A DNA stretch of 64,000 nt. Source: Lachnospiraceae bacterium. Lineage in GTDB: Bacteria > Bacillota > Clostridia > Lachnospirales > Lachnospiraceae. Positions 43,784-53,083 of this stretch are shown piece by piece. Location of the stretch: the NCBI GenBank assembly GCA_025758065.1, contig CP107199.1:1-64000 (forward strand). The letters run 5' to 3'. The notes under the pieces were generated by a model. It had not been told where the DNA came from. It ran no database searches and saw nothing but the letters and a program-made list of their open reading frames with translations. Position 1 is the stretch's first letter. Every line of letters starts with the position of its first letter. The position numbers and the translations under genes are program-made.

Positions 43784-44965
43784 CTGAATGAAGAAACATG
43801 GGTACGGCACATCAGGGAGAAACGGGCAGCTTACGGTATCTCACAACAGAAACTTGCCCTAGCTACCGGAATCACCCGTCCGTACCTAAGCGACATTGAA
43901 ACAGGCAAGGCTCACCCATCCGAAGCATTGCAGGAATCCATCTCGGAAGCTCTGGAACGCTTCAATCCAGATGCTCCCCTAGAAATGCTCTTTGACTATG
44001 TGCGGATTCGCTTTCCCACTATGGATGTGAAGCATATCGTGGAAGACGTACTGCGGCTAAAACTCCCCTACTTTATCCATGAAGACTACGGCTTCTACTC
44101 TTACACGGAGCATTACTATCTGGGGGACATTTTCGTTCTGGTATCGCCGGAACTGGAAAAAGGGGTGCTGCTGGAACTGAAAGGGCGTGGCTGCCGCCAG
44201 TTTGAAAGCTATCTGCTGGCACAGGAACGGAGCTGGTATGAATTTTTCATGGATGTTCTCATGGAGGACGGCGTAATGAAACGGCTTGACCTCGCCATCA
44301 ATGATAAGACGGGAATCCTGAACATTCCCCATCTGACGGAGAAGTGCCGGAATGAGGAATGTATCTCGGTCTTTCGCAGCTTCAAAAACTACCGCAGCGG
44401 CGAACTGGTACGGCGTGAGGAAAAAGAATGTATGGGGAACACCCTGTATATCGGCTCCCTCCAAAGTGAAGTGTACTTCTGCATTTACGAAAAGGACTAT
44501 GAGCAGTACAAGAAACATGACATCCCTATTGAGGACGCAGAGGTAAAGAACCGCTTTGAAATCCGGCTGAAAAATGAGCGTGCCTTTTACGCCATCCGTG
44601 ACCTGTTAGAACATGACAATCCAGAACGGACAGCTTTTCAAATCATCAACCGCTATGTCCGGTTCGTAGACAGGGACGATACGAAGCCCCGTTCGGACTG
44701 GCGTATCAATGAGGAATGGGCGTGGTTTATGGGGGAACACAGGGGAAGCCTGAAACTGACAACGAAACCGGAACCTTATTCCTTTGAACGCACCCTGCAC
44801 TGGCTCTCCCATCAGGTAGCACCTACATTAAAGCTGGCTCTCCGTCTGGATAAGATGAACCACACCCAGCTTGTCCATGACATCATCACTCATGCAAAGC
44901 TGACGGAGAAGCATGAAAAAATCCTAAAGCAGCAAGCCGCCGCTGCAAAGGAGGTGGTGCTTTAA
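43784..44965 (+). CDS. orf20: Rolling-circle relaxase with XRE domain (Orf20/NicK)
   Basis: About 393 residues. An HTH (YGISQQKLALATGITRPYLS DIETGK) is followed by a Rep_trans relaxase domain: FIHEDYGFYSYTEHYYLGDI, GRGCRQFESYLLAQERSWYE, MKRLDLAINDKTG and RFEIRLKNERAFYAI. It nicks oriT and carries the strand covalently; in Tn916 it also drives circular-form replication. GGAGG at 43771 sits 8 nt before an in-frame CTG at 43784, which I prefer; TTG at 43742 is the alternative, and longer frames lack a site. Confidence 0.88.
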   Translation: MNEETWVRHIREKRAAYGISQQKLALATGITRPYLSDIETGKAHPSEALQESISEALERFNPDAPLEMLFDYVRIRFPTMDVKHIVEDVLRLKLPYFIHEDYGFYSYTEHYYLGDIFVLVSPELEKGVLLELKGRGCRQFESYLLAQERSWYEFFMDVLMEDGVMKRLDLAINDKTGILNIPHLTEKCRNEECISVFRSFKNYRSGELVRREEKECMGNTLYIGSLQSEVYFCIYEKDYEQYKKHDIPIEDAEVKNRFEIRLKNERAFYAIRDLLEHDNPERTAFQIINRYVRFVDRDDTKPRSDWRINEEWAWFMGEHRGSLKLTTKPEPYSFERTLHWLSHQVAPTLKLALRLDKMNHTQLVHDIITHAKLTEKHEKILKQQAAAAKEVVL

Positions 44966-45018
44966 CGGCGGCAATTTTGAAAATCTAAGAAATCTTACAG
45001 GAAAGAAAGGAGCTTTTT

Positions 45019-45240
45019 ATGAATTTCGGACAAAATCTTTATAACTGGTTTTTATCCAACGCCCAGTCCCTTGTGCTGCTGGCAATCGTGGTGATTGGAC
45101 TATACCTTGGATTTAAGAGGGAATTTTCCAAACTTATCGGTTTTCTGGTGGTTTCCCTTGTGGCGGTTGGTCTGGTCTTCAACGCTGACGGCGTAAAGGA
45201 CATCTTACTGGAACTGTTCAATAAGATTATCGGTGCATAG
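45019..45240 (+). CDS. orf19: Orf19/TcpD-like small membrane protein
   Basis: 73 residues with two membrane helices (SLVLLAIVVIGLYLGFKREF; LIGFLVVSLVAVGLVFN). GAAAGGAG precedes the ATG. Its position after the relaxase matches Tn916 orf19. A small channel component of the type IV-like secretion machinery. Confidence 0.8.
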   Translation: MNFGQNLYNWFLSNAQSLVLLAIVVIGLYLGFKREFSKLIGFLVVSLVAVGLVFNADGVKDILLELFNKIIGA

Positions 45241-45256
45241 GAAACCTACTTTACAC

Positions 45257-45340
45257 TTCCGTTATGGAGCAAGCTCTGATTGCTTCATGGCGGAAGTCCA
45301 TTAGGGGCTTGGGGAGCGTAACTCCCCAAAAGAAAGAAGA
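45257..45340. repeat. Two stem-loops after orf19
   Basis: cttccgttatggagcaa pairs imperfectly with ttgcttcatggcggaag (45257-45297). A tggggag/ctcccca stem follows at about 45320-45338 with an A-rich tail. These could be a transcription attenuator or a single-strand origin; the sequence does not decide. Confidence 0.45.
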
Positions 45341-45425
45341 TGTAATACGATGGTGTATGATAATTGAGATAAACTAAGAATGGTGGTATAATTTCTTTGA
45401 TAATAATTGAAAGTGGAGGAAATAC

Positions 45426-45932
45426 ATGAAGGATTTTATTGATTTTTTGAAATTACCGCCGAACATTTTAGGAGCTTTATCTATTGCCAGTGGTACATTA
45501 TTATTATTACCTCAAAAGTTAGCTCAAAAGTTTTATATTATAAATTTTCGAGAAAAATATGGTTTTACAATAGGCATTGTTTTTGTGATTTCCACAGCCT
45601 TACTAATAGTTTTATTACTATCTAAAATTTTTCATTTCTTTTATGACAAGTATGCTTCTAAAAAATTAGGAACTGCTCAGATTAAATATTTGAAAAATAT
45701 GACACCAGAGCAGGTAGCAATCATTCGGGAGTTTTTACGTGAACCAACTCACACACTACCATTACCAATGAACAATGGATTAGTAATAGAACTTCAACAT
45801 TTACAAATATTAACCCCTGCCGGACAGACCCATTTAGTAAGTATGTTAGACCCACAAATCAACTATTTTTTACAACCTTGGGTAATTAAAAAAATCAATA
45901 GTGATGAAGAATTAAAGCGAATATTTTATTAG
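45426..45932 (+). CDS. sieB: Superinfection exclusion B (SieB)-like membrane protein
   Basis: 168 residues. Two membrane helices (LGALSIASGTLLLLPQKLAQ; GFTIGIVFVISTALLIVLLL) then a cytoplasmic winged-helix-like part (MTPEQVAIIREFLREPTHTL, VIELQHLQILTPAG). This resembles SieB-type proteins, which block superinfecting phage. It has its own GTGGAGG site and terminator and is AT-richer than the conjugation genes around it, so it was inserted as cargo between orf19 and ardA. The target phage is unknown. Confidence 0.75.
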   Translation: MKDFIDFLKLPPNILGALSIASGTLLLLPQKLAQKFYIINFREKYGFTIGIVFVISTALLIVLLLSKIFHFFYDKYASKKLGTAQIKYLKNMTPEQVAIIREFLREPTHTLPLPMNNGLVIELQHLQILTPAGQTHLVSMLDPQINYFLQPWVIKKINSDEELKRIFY

Positions 45933-45973
45933 AGAAATGGCAACTGACAATCAAAGTTAGTTGCCATTTCTCT
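45931..45973. terminator. 15 bp perfect stem after sieB
   Basis: agagaaatggcaact (45931-45945) pairs with agttgccatttctct (45959-45973), starting at the stop codon of sieB. It isolates the cargo gene. Confidence 0.8.
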
Positions 45974-46006
45974 ATTCTAAGAAAGGACGTGTTACCAATT
46001 GAGGAA

Positions 46007-46256
46007 ATGAGAATCTACATCCTTAAAGCGGTGGTTTCATAGCTTTACAGAATTTATCGATAACAAAGACCAGATACGCTGTTATCCGGTGCAGGACGGG
46101 GAATCCCTCGCCCGTTATCTAGTGCAGGAAACGCAGATATTTGGGGAAGTACATCCAGACCTGATGAACCATATCGACTACGCTGCCATTGGTCGGAAAC
46201 TGGAAACCAGCGAAAACTACCTGTTTACGGACAATGGTATCTTTTCTTACCGCTAA
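46007..46256 (+). pseudogene. Internally deleted ArdA-like gene
   Basis: The start ATGAGAATCTACATCCTTAA (EEMRIYIL) matches the start of the intact ardA at 46282, but the frame stops after 11 codons. The following DNA encodes an ArdA-like C-terminus: SLARYLVQETQIFGEVHPDL, MNHIDYAAIGRKLETSENYL, FTDNGIFSYR stop. The middle of the gene is missing. It is a second antirestriction-type paralogue that decayed beside the intact one. Confidence 0.7.
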
Positions 46257-46272
46257 AGGGAGGTGGAAGAAC

Positions 46273-46770
46273 TTGGAAGAAATGCGGATTTACATTACCA
46301 ACTTAGGCAAATACAATGAGGGAGAACTGGTAGGGGCATGGTTCACGCCGCCTGTGGATTTTGAGGAAGTCAAAGAACGTATCGGCTTGAATGATGAATA
46401 TGAGGAATACGCCATCCATGATTATGAGCTACCCTTTGAGATTGACGAATACACCCCTGTTGAGGAAGTCAACCGTCTGTGTGAGATGGTGGAGGACTTA
46501 CCGGAGTACATTCAGGAAGAACTATCAGCGTTGCAATCCTATTTTGGCAGTATCGAAGAACTCTGTGAGCATGAGGACGATATTATCTGCCATTTCGGCT
46601 GTGATGATATGGCAGATGTGGCTCGCTACTATCTGGAAGAAAGCGGACAGCTTGGGGAACTTCCGGCACACTTACAAAACTATATCGACTATGAAGCCTA
46701 TGGGCGTGACATGGAATTGGAGGGAACCTTTGTTGTCACAAACCACGGCGTATATGAAATCTTACGGTAA
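46273..46770 (+). CDS. ardA: ArdA antirestriction protein (Orf18)
   Basis: 165 residues from TTG at 46273, which has GGGAGGTGG upstream (ATG at 46282 is the alternative). The acidic ArdA pattern is complete: MRIYITNLGKYNEGELVGAW, YAIHDYELPFEIDEYTPVEE and NYIDYEAYGRDMELEGTFVV. ArdA mimics B-form DNA and inhibits type I restriction enzymes, protecting the entering strand after conjugation. Its position before orf17 is that of Tn916. Confidence 0.9.
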   Translation: MEEMRIYITNLGKYNEGELVGAWFTPPVDFEEVKERIGLNDEYEEYAIHDYELPFEIDEYTPVEEVNRLCEMVEDLPEYIQEELSALQSYFGSIEELCEHEDDIICHFGCDDMADVARYYLEESGQLGELPAHLQNYIDYEAYGRDMELEGTFVVTNHGVYEILR

Positions 46771-46859
46771 ACCCGTCTGTATCTCCTTTGGGAAGTGCAG
46801 GCGGCTTTTTTATTCAGGGGCGGCTTTTGCTGCCCCATCTTTTAGAAAGGACAGACAAC

Positions 46860-47252
46860 ATGAAGAAAATACGAAGTTATACCAGTATCTGGTCGGTGGA
46901 AAAGACACTCTATTCCATCAATGATTTTAAGCTTCCATTCCCCATCACGTTCACACAGATGGCGTGGTTCGTGATATCGGTGTTTGCGGTTATGCTCTTG
47001 GGGAACCTCCCTCCCCTTTCGTTCATTGACGGAGCATTTTTAAAATACTTCGGCGTACCCTTTGCCCTCACTTGGTTCATGTGCCAGAAGACCTTTGACG
47101 GGAAGAAGCCTTACGGCTTCCTGAAATCCGTACTGGCATATCTGGTACGCCCGAAACTGACCTATGCAGGAAAGCCCGTGAAGCTGGAAAAGGAATATCC
47201 GGCACAGCCCATCACGGCAGCAAGGAGTGATATTTATGGCATATCCGATTAA
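46860..47252 (+). CDS. orf17: TcpE-family membrane protein (Orf17/ConD)
   Basis: 130 residues from ATG at 46860. SYTSIWSVEKTLYSINDFKL leads into two membrane helices (TFTQMAWFVISVFAVMLLGN; YFGVPFALTWFMCQ) and the conserved PKLTYAGKPVKLEKE. TcpE/ConD is an inner channel subunit that recruits the VirB4-like ATPase, whose gene overlaps this one. Confidence 0.88.
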   Translation: MKKIRSYTSIWSVEKTLYSINDFKLPFPITFTQMAWFVISVFAVMLLGNLPPLSFIDGAFLKYFGVPFALTWFMCQKTFDGKKPYGFLKSVLAYLVRPKLTYAGKPVKLEKEYPAQPITAARSDIYGISD

Positions 47253-49686
47253 GTATATCGAAAATAACCTTGTGTTCAACCATGACGGGGAGTGCTTTGC
47301 TTACTATGAGCTGCTTCCCTACAACTATTCCTTTTTAAGCCCCGAACAGAAATATCAGGTACACGATTCCTTTCGGCAGCTTATCGCCCAGAACAGGGAC
47401 GGGAAGATTCACGCCCTGCAAATCAGCACTGAATCCAGCATACGGGCGGCACAGGAACGCTCCAAACAGGAAGTGACAGGCAAGTTAAAGGACGTTGCCT
47501 GTTCAAAGATTGACGCACAGACCGAAGCCCTGATTTCCATGATAGGGGAAAATCAGGTAGACTACCGCTTTTTTATCGGCTTTAAGCTGCTTGTCAATGA
47601 GCAGGAAGTCACCATGAAGCAGTTTCGCAGGGAAGCAAAGACCGCCGTTTCCGATTTCCTCCATGAAGTCAACCACAAACTCATGGGGGATTTTGTTTCC
47701 ATGAGCAATGAGGAAATCTGGCGGTTTCAGAAGATGGAAAAACTGCTGGAAAATAAAATCTCACGCCGCTTTAAAGTCCGGCGGCTTAACAAGGACGATT
47801 TTGGTTATCTGATTGAGCATTTATACGGGCAGACTGGAACCGCCTATGAAGATTATGAGTATTACCTGCCGAAGAAGCGGTTTCAGGAGGAAACGCTGGT
47901 GAAATACTATGACCTCATCAAGCCTACCCGTTGTCTGATAGAGGAAAACCAGCGGTATCTGAAAATCGAACAGGAAGACGGGACAGTTTATGCCGCCTAC
48001 TTTACCATCAACAGCATTGTGGGGGAACTGGACTTTCCATCCTCGGAAATCTTTTACTATCAACAGCAGCAATTCACCTTTCCCATTGATACCTCTATGA
48101 ATGTGGAGATTGTCACAAATCGGAAAGCCCTCTCCACAGTGCGGAACAAGAAAAAAGAGCTGAAAGATTTGGATAACCACGCATGGCAGAATGACAGCGA
48201 AACCAGTACAAACGTGGTGGACGCTCTGGACAGCGTAAATGAGCTGGAATCCACCTTAGACCAGAGCAAGGAATCCATGTATAAGCTGTCCTATGTGGTG
48301 CGTGTGACGGCTCCCGACTTGGAAGAACTGAAACGCCGCTGCAATGAGGTGAAAGATTTTTATGACGATTTGAACGTGAAGCTGGTTCGCCCCTTTGGGG
48401 ATATGCTGGGGCTGCATGGAGAATTTCTCCCTGCCAGTAAACGGTATATGAACGATTACATCCAATATGTCACCAGTGACTTCCTCGCGGGTCTAGGCTT
48501 TGGTGCAACCCAGATGTTGGGGGAACCGGAGGGCATTTATATCGGGTACAGCCTTGATACGGGAAGAAATGTGTACTTAAAACCTGACCTTGCCAGTCAG
48601 GGTGTGAAAGGCTCTGTCACCAATGCCCTTGCTGCCGCTTTTGTCGGCTCCCTCGGCGGTGGAAAATCATTCAGCAACAACATGATTGTCTACTACTGTG
48701 TATTGTTTGGGGCACAGGCACTCATTGTTGACCCGAAAGCAGAACGGGGACGCTGGAAGGAAACCCTGCCGGAAATCGCCCATGAAATCAATATCGTAAA
48801 CCTGACCTCGGAGGAACAGAACAGGGGCTTACTCGACCCGTATGTGATTATGGAGAATCCAAAGGATTCGGAATCACTGGCAATCGACATCCTGACCTTT
48901 TTAACCGGCATTTCCAGCCGTGACGGGGAGAAGTTCCCTGTTCTTCGGAAAGCCATCCGGGCGGTGACAAACAGTGAGGAACGGGGGCTTTTCAAGGTGA
49001 TTGAGGAACTACGGGCGGAAGGAACCACCATCAGCACCAGCATAGCCGACCATATCGAATCCTTTACGGACTATGACTTTGCACATCTGCTCTTTTCGGA
49101 TGGGGATGTCACACAGTCCATCAGCCTTGAAAAGCAGCTCAACATCATTCAGGTGGCGGATTTGGTGCTGCCGGATAAGGAAACCTCGTTTGAAGAATAC
49201 ACCACAATGGAGCTGCTTTCCGTGGCAATGCTCATTGTAATCAGCACCTTTGCCCTCGACTTCATCCACACCGACCGCAGCGTGTTTAAGATTGTGGATT
49301 TGGATGAAGCATGGAGCTTCTTGCAGGTAGCACAGGGCAAGACCCTTTCCATGAAGCTGGTCCGTGCCGGACGTGCCATGAACGCAGGCGTTTACTTTGT
49401 GACCCAGAACACGGACGATTTGCTGGATGAAAAACTGAAAAACAACCTGGGCTTGAAGTTTGCGTTCCGTTCCACGGACATCAACGAAATCAGGAAGACC
49501 CTTGCCTTTTTCGGGGTGGATTCCGAAGATGAAAACAACCAGAAGCGGCTCCGTGACTTGGAAAACGGACAGTGCCTTATCAGTGATTTGTACGGGCGTG
49601 TGGGGGTGATACAGTTCCACCCTATCTTTGAAGACCTGTTCCATGCCTTTGACACCAGACCGCCCGTGAGAAAAGAGGTGGAATGA
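47236..49686 (+). CDS. orf16: VirB4-like conjugation ATPase (Orf16/ConE/TcpF)
   Basis: 816 residues from ATG at 47236 (AAGGAG site), overlapping orf17 by 17 nt. Walker A AAFVGSLGGGKSFSNNMIVY near residue 478, Walker B VFKIVDLDEAWSFLQVAQ, and the NTDDLLDEKLKNNLGLKFAF region. The N-terminal 400 residues are the CagE/VirB4 domain. It powers assembly of, and DNA transport through, the mating channel. It ends overlapping orf15 by 4 nt. Intact. Confidence 0.93.
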   Translation: MAYPIKYIENNLVFNHDGECFAYYELLPYNYSFLSPEQKYQVHDSFRQLIAQNRDGKIHALQISTESSIRAAQERSKQEVTGKLKDVACSKIDAQTEALISMIGENQVDYRFFIGFKLLVNEQEVTMKQFRREAKTAVSDFLHEVNHKLMGDFVSMSNEEIWRFQKMEKLLENKISRRFKVRRLNKDDFGYLIEHLYGQTGTAYEDYEYYLPKKRFQEETLVKYYDLIKPTRCLIEENQRYLKIEQEDGTVYAAYFTINSIVGELDFPSSEIFYYQQQQFTFPIDTSMNVEIVTNRKALSTVRNKKKELKDLDNHAWQNDSETSTNVVDALDSVNELESTLDQSKESMYKLSYVVRVTAPDLEELKRRCNEVKDFYDDLNVKLVRPFGDMLGLHGEFLPASKRYMNDYIQYVTSDFLAGLGFGATQMLGEPEGIYIGYSLDTGRNVYLKPDLASQGVKGSVTNALAAAFVGSLGGGKSFSNNMIVYYCVLFGAQALIVDPKAERGRWKETLPEIAHEINIVNLTSEEQNRGLLDPYVIMENPKDSESLAIDILTFLTGISSRDGEKFPVLRKAIRAVTNSEERGLFKVIEELRAEGTTISTSIADHIESFTDYDFAHLLFSDGDVTQSISLEKQLNIIQVADLVLPDKETSFEEYTTMELLSVAMLIVISTFALDFIHTDRSVFKIVDLDEAWSFLQVAQGKTLSMKLVRAGRAMNAGVYFVTQNTDDLLDEKLKNNLGLKFAFRSTDINEIRKTLAFFGVDSEDENNQKRLRDLENGQCLISDLYGRVGVIQFHPIFEDLFHAFDTRPPVRKEVE

Positions 49687-52067
49687 TGGTAATACATAGA
49701 AATTCCAACAAACAGCAGGTTCCTGCTCCTTATAAACAAAAAAGGGGCCGGTCTGGAAAAGTGATAGGAAACATGATTGGCAGGGTGCTTCTGGCACTCC
49801 TGCTCATCCTCCTGTTGCTGGCAGTCTCCGGTACAGCCGCCCATGCTGCCGGACTGGTGGATGATACAGTGGACGCTGCCAACGGATACAGCAAATATCC
49901 TCTGGACAACTACCAGCTTGATTTTTATGTGGACAGCGGATGGGACTGGCTCCCGTGGAACTGGCTGGACGGTATCGGGAAGCAGGTGATGTACGGACTG
50001 TATGCCATCACAAATTTTATCTGGACCATCAGCCTGTACCTTTCCAACGCCACGGGGTATCTGATTCAGGAAGCCTACTCGCTGGACTTCATTTCCTCTA
50101 CGGCGGATTCCATTGGGAAAAATATGCAGACCCTTGCAGGCGTTACCACAGGCGGCTTATCCTCGGAGGGATTTTATATCGGGTTCCTGCTGATTCTCAT
50201 TCTGGTGGTGGGGATTTACGTTGCCTACACAGGGCTTATCAAACGGGAAACTACAAAAGCCATCCATGCCGTTGTCAATTTTGTGGTAGTGTTCGTGCTG
50301 TCCGCTGCCTTTATCGCCTACGCTCCTGATTATATCGGGAAAATCAATGAATTTTCCGCAGACATCAGCAATGCCAGCCTGACCCTTGGCACAAAGATTG
50401 TGATGCCCAACTCGGAAAGTCAGGGAAAAGACAGTGTGGATTTGATACGGGACAGCCTGTTTTCTATTCAGGTCAAGCAGCCGTGGCTCCTGCTGCAATA
50501 TGGCAACTCGGATGTGGAAAGCATTGGAACAGACCGTGTGGAAAGCCTGCTTTCAACCAGTCCAGACGAAAACAACGGGCAGGACAGGGAAGAAATCGTG
50601 GTGGAGGAAATCGAAGACAGGGAAAACACGAACCTTACCATCACAAAGACCATCAACCGATTGGGAACTGTCTTCTTCCTGTTCATGTTCAATATCGGTA
50701 TCTCCGTTTTTGTATTCCTGCTCACGGGGATAATGATTTTCTCACAGGTGCTTTTTATCATCTACGCCATGTTCCTGCCTGTGAGCTTTCTCCTTAGCAT
50801 GGTTCCCTCTTTTGAGGGGATGTCAAAACGTGCCATCACGAAACTGTTCAATACCATCCTTACCAGAGCCGGAATCACCCTGATTATCACGGTAGCGTTC
50901 AGTATTTCCACCATGCTCTACAACCTGTCTGGGGAATATCCGTTCTTCCTGACGGCGTTCTTGCAGATAGTGACCTTTGCCGGAATTTATTTCAAGTTGG
51001 GGGATTTGATGGGGATGTTCTCCTTACAAAGCGGTGATTCCCAAAGCATGGGAAGCCGTATCATGCGAAGACCCCGTATGCTCATGCACGCCCATATGCA
51101 CCGTTTACAGCATAAGTTAGGACGTTCTGTGACAGCTCTTGGGGCTGAAACGGCTGCATACCACGCAGGGAAACAGGCTGGTTCAGACCAGAAAAATGCT
51201 TCCAACTCCGGTTCCTCCAAACGGACACAGGCAGACCACAGCAGACCAGACGGACAGACAGCACTGGAAAAGGAATCTGCATGGAAACTGGCTGGCTCTG
51301 CGGTGGGTGCAGTGGCAGATACCAAAGATAAGATAGCCGATACTGCCGGACAGCTTCGGGAGCAGGCAAAAGATTTGCCTGTCAATGCAAAGTACGCCCT
51401 TTACCACGGGAAAACACAGGTATCAGAGGGAGTACAGGATTTTACTTCCAGCGTGACCCAGACCCAAACTGCCAGAGCCGAACAGCGGAACGTACAGGCA
51501 GAAAGCCGCAGACAGACCATTGCAGAACGCAGGGCGGAACTGGAACAGGCAAAACAGCCGCAAAAGACTGCTTCCGAAGCACCCAAAGGGGCGGCTCCTG
51601 TCCATGAACGCCCTGTTACTACAAAGCAGCCGGAAAATTTCCGAAATCATGCAGATACCGCTCATGCAGGAAAGCCAGCTATACAGCCAGCTCCCCCATC
51701 CATCAGGGAACGGAGACAGGTTTCTTATGAGGGGACTGTGGCAGAACGGGCTTCGGTTCCGGTGGTAAAAGCTGCTTCCATCCACTATGAACATACACCG
51801 CCTGTAAGGGCAGAACGCCAGATAGTCCCACCGGCTTCCCCTGTCCAGCCAGATGAAAGACAAAAGACAGCTCCAACCACCACACCTGCTGCTCCCCGTC
51901 CGGCAAGACCTGTCCAGAATGATACGGCTCCTGTGATACCGGAAAGAAAACGGGCTGCCCCTGTGGTTAAGGAATCGAACTTTACCATCCGGCGTACCAC
52001 CGCCAGAAAGGAGTGGACAAAAACGGGAAAAGCGGCTGCCAAACAAAAGAAAGGGGAGAAACCATGA
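49683..52067 (+). CDS. orf15: VirB6-like polytopic channel protein (Orf15/ConG/TcpH)
   Basis: 794 residues. An N-terminal hydrophobic signal/membrane helix (VLLALLLILLLLAVSGTAAH) is followed by a run of membrane helices, for example FYIGFLLILILVVGIYVAYT, AVVNFVVVFVLSAAFIAYAP, and three between residues 320 and 440. The C-terminal 330 residues are cytoplasmic, basic and low complexity, rich in Ala, Gln and Pro. The layout is that of Tn916 Orf15 and ICEBs1 ConG, the VirB6-like core of the channel. Confidence 0.9.
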   Translation: MMVIHRNSNKQQVPAPYKQKRGRSGKVIGNMIGRVLLALLLILLLLAVSGTAAHAAGLVDDTVDAANGYSKYPLDNYQLDFYVDSGWDWLPWNWLDGIGKQVMYGLYAITNFIWTISLYLSNATGYLIQEAYSLDFISSTADSIGKNMQTLAGVTTGGLSSEGFYIGFLLILILVVGIYVAYTGLIKRETTKAIHAVVNFVVVFVLSAAFIAYAPDYIGKINEFSADISNASLTLGTKIVMPNSESQGKDSVDLIRDSLFSIQVKQPWLLLQYGNSDVESIGTDRVESLLSTSPDENNGQDREEIVVEEIEDRENTNLTITKTINRLGTVFFLFMFNIGISVFVFLLTGIMIFSQVLFIIYAMFLPVSFLLSMVPSFEGMSKRAITKLFNTILTRAGITLIITVAFSISTMLYNLSGEYPFFLTAFLQIVTFAGIYFKLGDLMGMFSLQSGDSQSMGSRIMRRPRMLMHAHMHRLQHKLGRSVTALGAETAAYHAGKQAGSDQKNASNSGSSKRTQADHSRPDGQTALEKESAWKLAGSAVGAVADTKDKIADTAGQLREQAKDLPVNAKYALYHGKTQVSEGVQDFTSSVTQTQTARAEQRNVQAESRRQTIAERRAELEQAKQPQKTASEAPKGAAPVHERPVTTKQPENFRNHADTAHAGKPAIQPAPPSIRERRQVSYEGTVAERASVPVVKAASIHYEHTPPVRAERQIVPPASPVQPDERQKTAPTTTPAAPRPARPVQNDTAPVIPERKRAAPVVKESNFTIRRTTARKEWTKTGKAAAKQKKGEKP

Positions 52068-53068
52068 AGTTAAGACACCTTTTCTTTGCCTGTTCCGGCG
52101 TGTTCGTGATGATGTTCTCCATGCTCCTCTTGGTGGTGATTGTCTTCTCGGATGAGGAAGACGGCGGAAGCGGCGGAAACCTTATCTATGGGGGCGTGAG
52201 CGTATCACAGGAAGTCCTCGCCCATAAACCTATGCTGGAAAAGTATGCAAGGGAATATGGCATAGAGGAATACTTAAATGTGCTGCTCGCCATCATTCAG
52301 GTGGAATCCGGCGGCACGCTGGAAGACGTTATGCAGTCCTCGGAATCTCTGGGGCTTCCCCCGAACTCCCTTAACACAGAGGAATCCATCAAACAGGGCT
52401 GCAAATATTTCTCGGAACTGCTTACAGCAGCAGAAACAAAGGGCTGTGACCTAAACAGTGTGATTCAATCCTACAACTACGGCGGCGGCTTCCTGGACTA
52501 TGTGGCAGGACACGGGAAAAAGTACACCTTTGAACTGGCAGAGAGCTTCGCAAGGGAAAAATCCGGCGGAAAGAAAGTCACCTACACCAACCCTGTTGCC
52601 GTAGAGAAAAACGGGGGCTGGCGGTATTCCTACGGAAATATGTTCTATGTCTTCTTGGTATCGGAATACCTGACCGTGGCACAGTTTGATGATGAAACGG
52701 TGCAGGCTATCATGGAGGAAGCCTTAAAGTATGAGGGCTGGACGTATGTGTACGGGGGCGATTCCCCCTCCACTTCCTTTGACTGTTCGGGACTGGTGCA
52801 GTGGTGCTATGGCAAGGCAGGAATCGCCCTGCCACGGACAGCACAGGAACAGTACAATGTAACACAGCACATCCCTCTGTCCGAAGCAAAAGCAGGGGAT
52901 TTGGTCTTTTTCCACTCCACCTATAACGCCGGAACCTATATCACCCATGTGGGGCTATATGTGGGAAATAACCGGATGTACCATGCCGGAAATCCCATTG
53001 GTTATGCAGACCTGACAGGCTCCTACTGGCAACAGCACCTTGCCGGAGCCGGACGAATCAAACAATAG
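52064..53068 (+). CDS. orf14: Bifunctional cell-wall hydrolase (Orf14/CwlT-like)
   Basis: 334 residues from ATG at 52064. One N-terminal membrane/signal helix (VFVMMFSMLLLVVIVFSD), then a soluble lytic lysozyme-like domain (VLLAIIQVESGGTLEDVMQS, NSVIQSYNYGGGFLDYV). The C-terminal NlpC/P60 peptidase has Cys in TSFDCSGLVQWCYGKAGI, His in TYITHVGLYVGNNRMYHAG, and AGDLVFFHSTYN. It opens the peptidoglycan for the conjugation apparatus. Confidence 0.93.
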   Translation: MKLRHLFFACSGVFVMMFSMLLLVVIVFSDEEDGGSGGNLIYGGVSVSQEVLAHKPMLEKYAREYGIEEYLNVLLAIIQVESGGTLEDVMQSSESLGLPPNSLNTEESIKQGCKYFSELLTAAETKGCDLNSVIQSYNYGGGFLDYVAGHGKKYTFELAESFAREKSGGKKVTYTNPVAVEKNGGWRYSYGNMFYVFLVSEYLTVAQFDDETVQAIMEEALKYEGWTYVYGGDSPSTSFDCSGLVQWCYGKAGIALPRTAQEQYNVTQHIPLSEAKAGDLVFFHSTYNAGTYITHVGLYVGNNRMYHAGNPIGYADLTGSYWQQHLAGAGRIKQ

Positions 53069-53083
53069 AAAGGATGAACCGAT

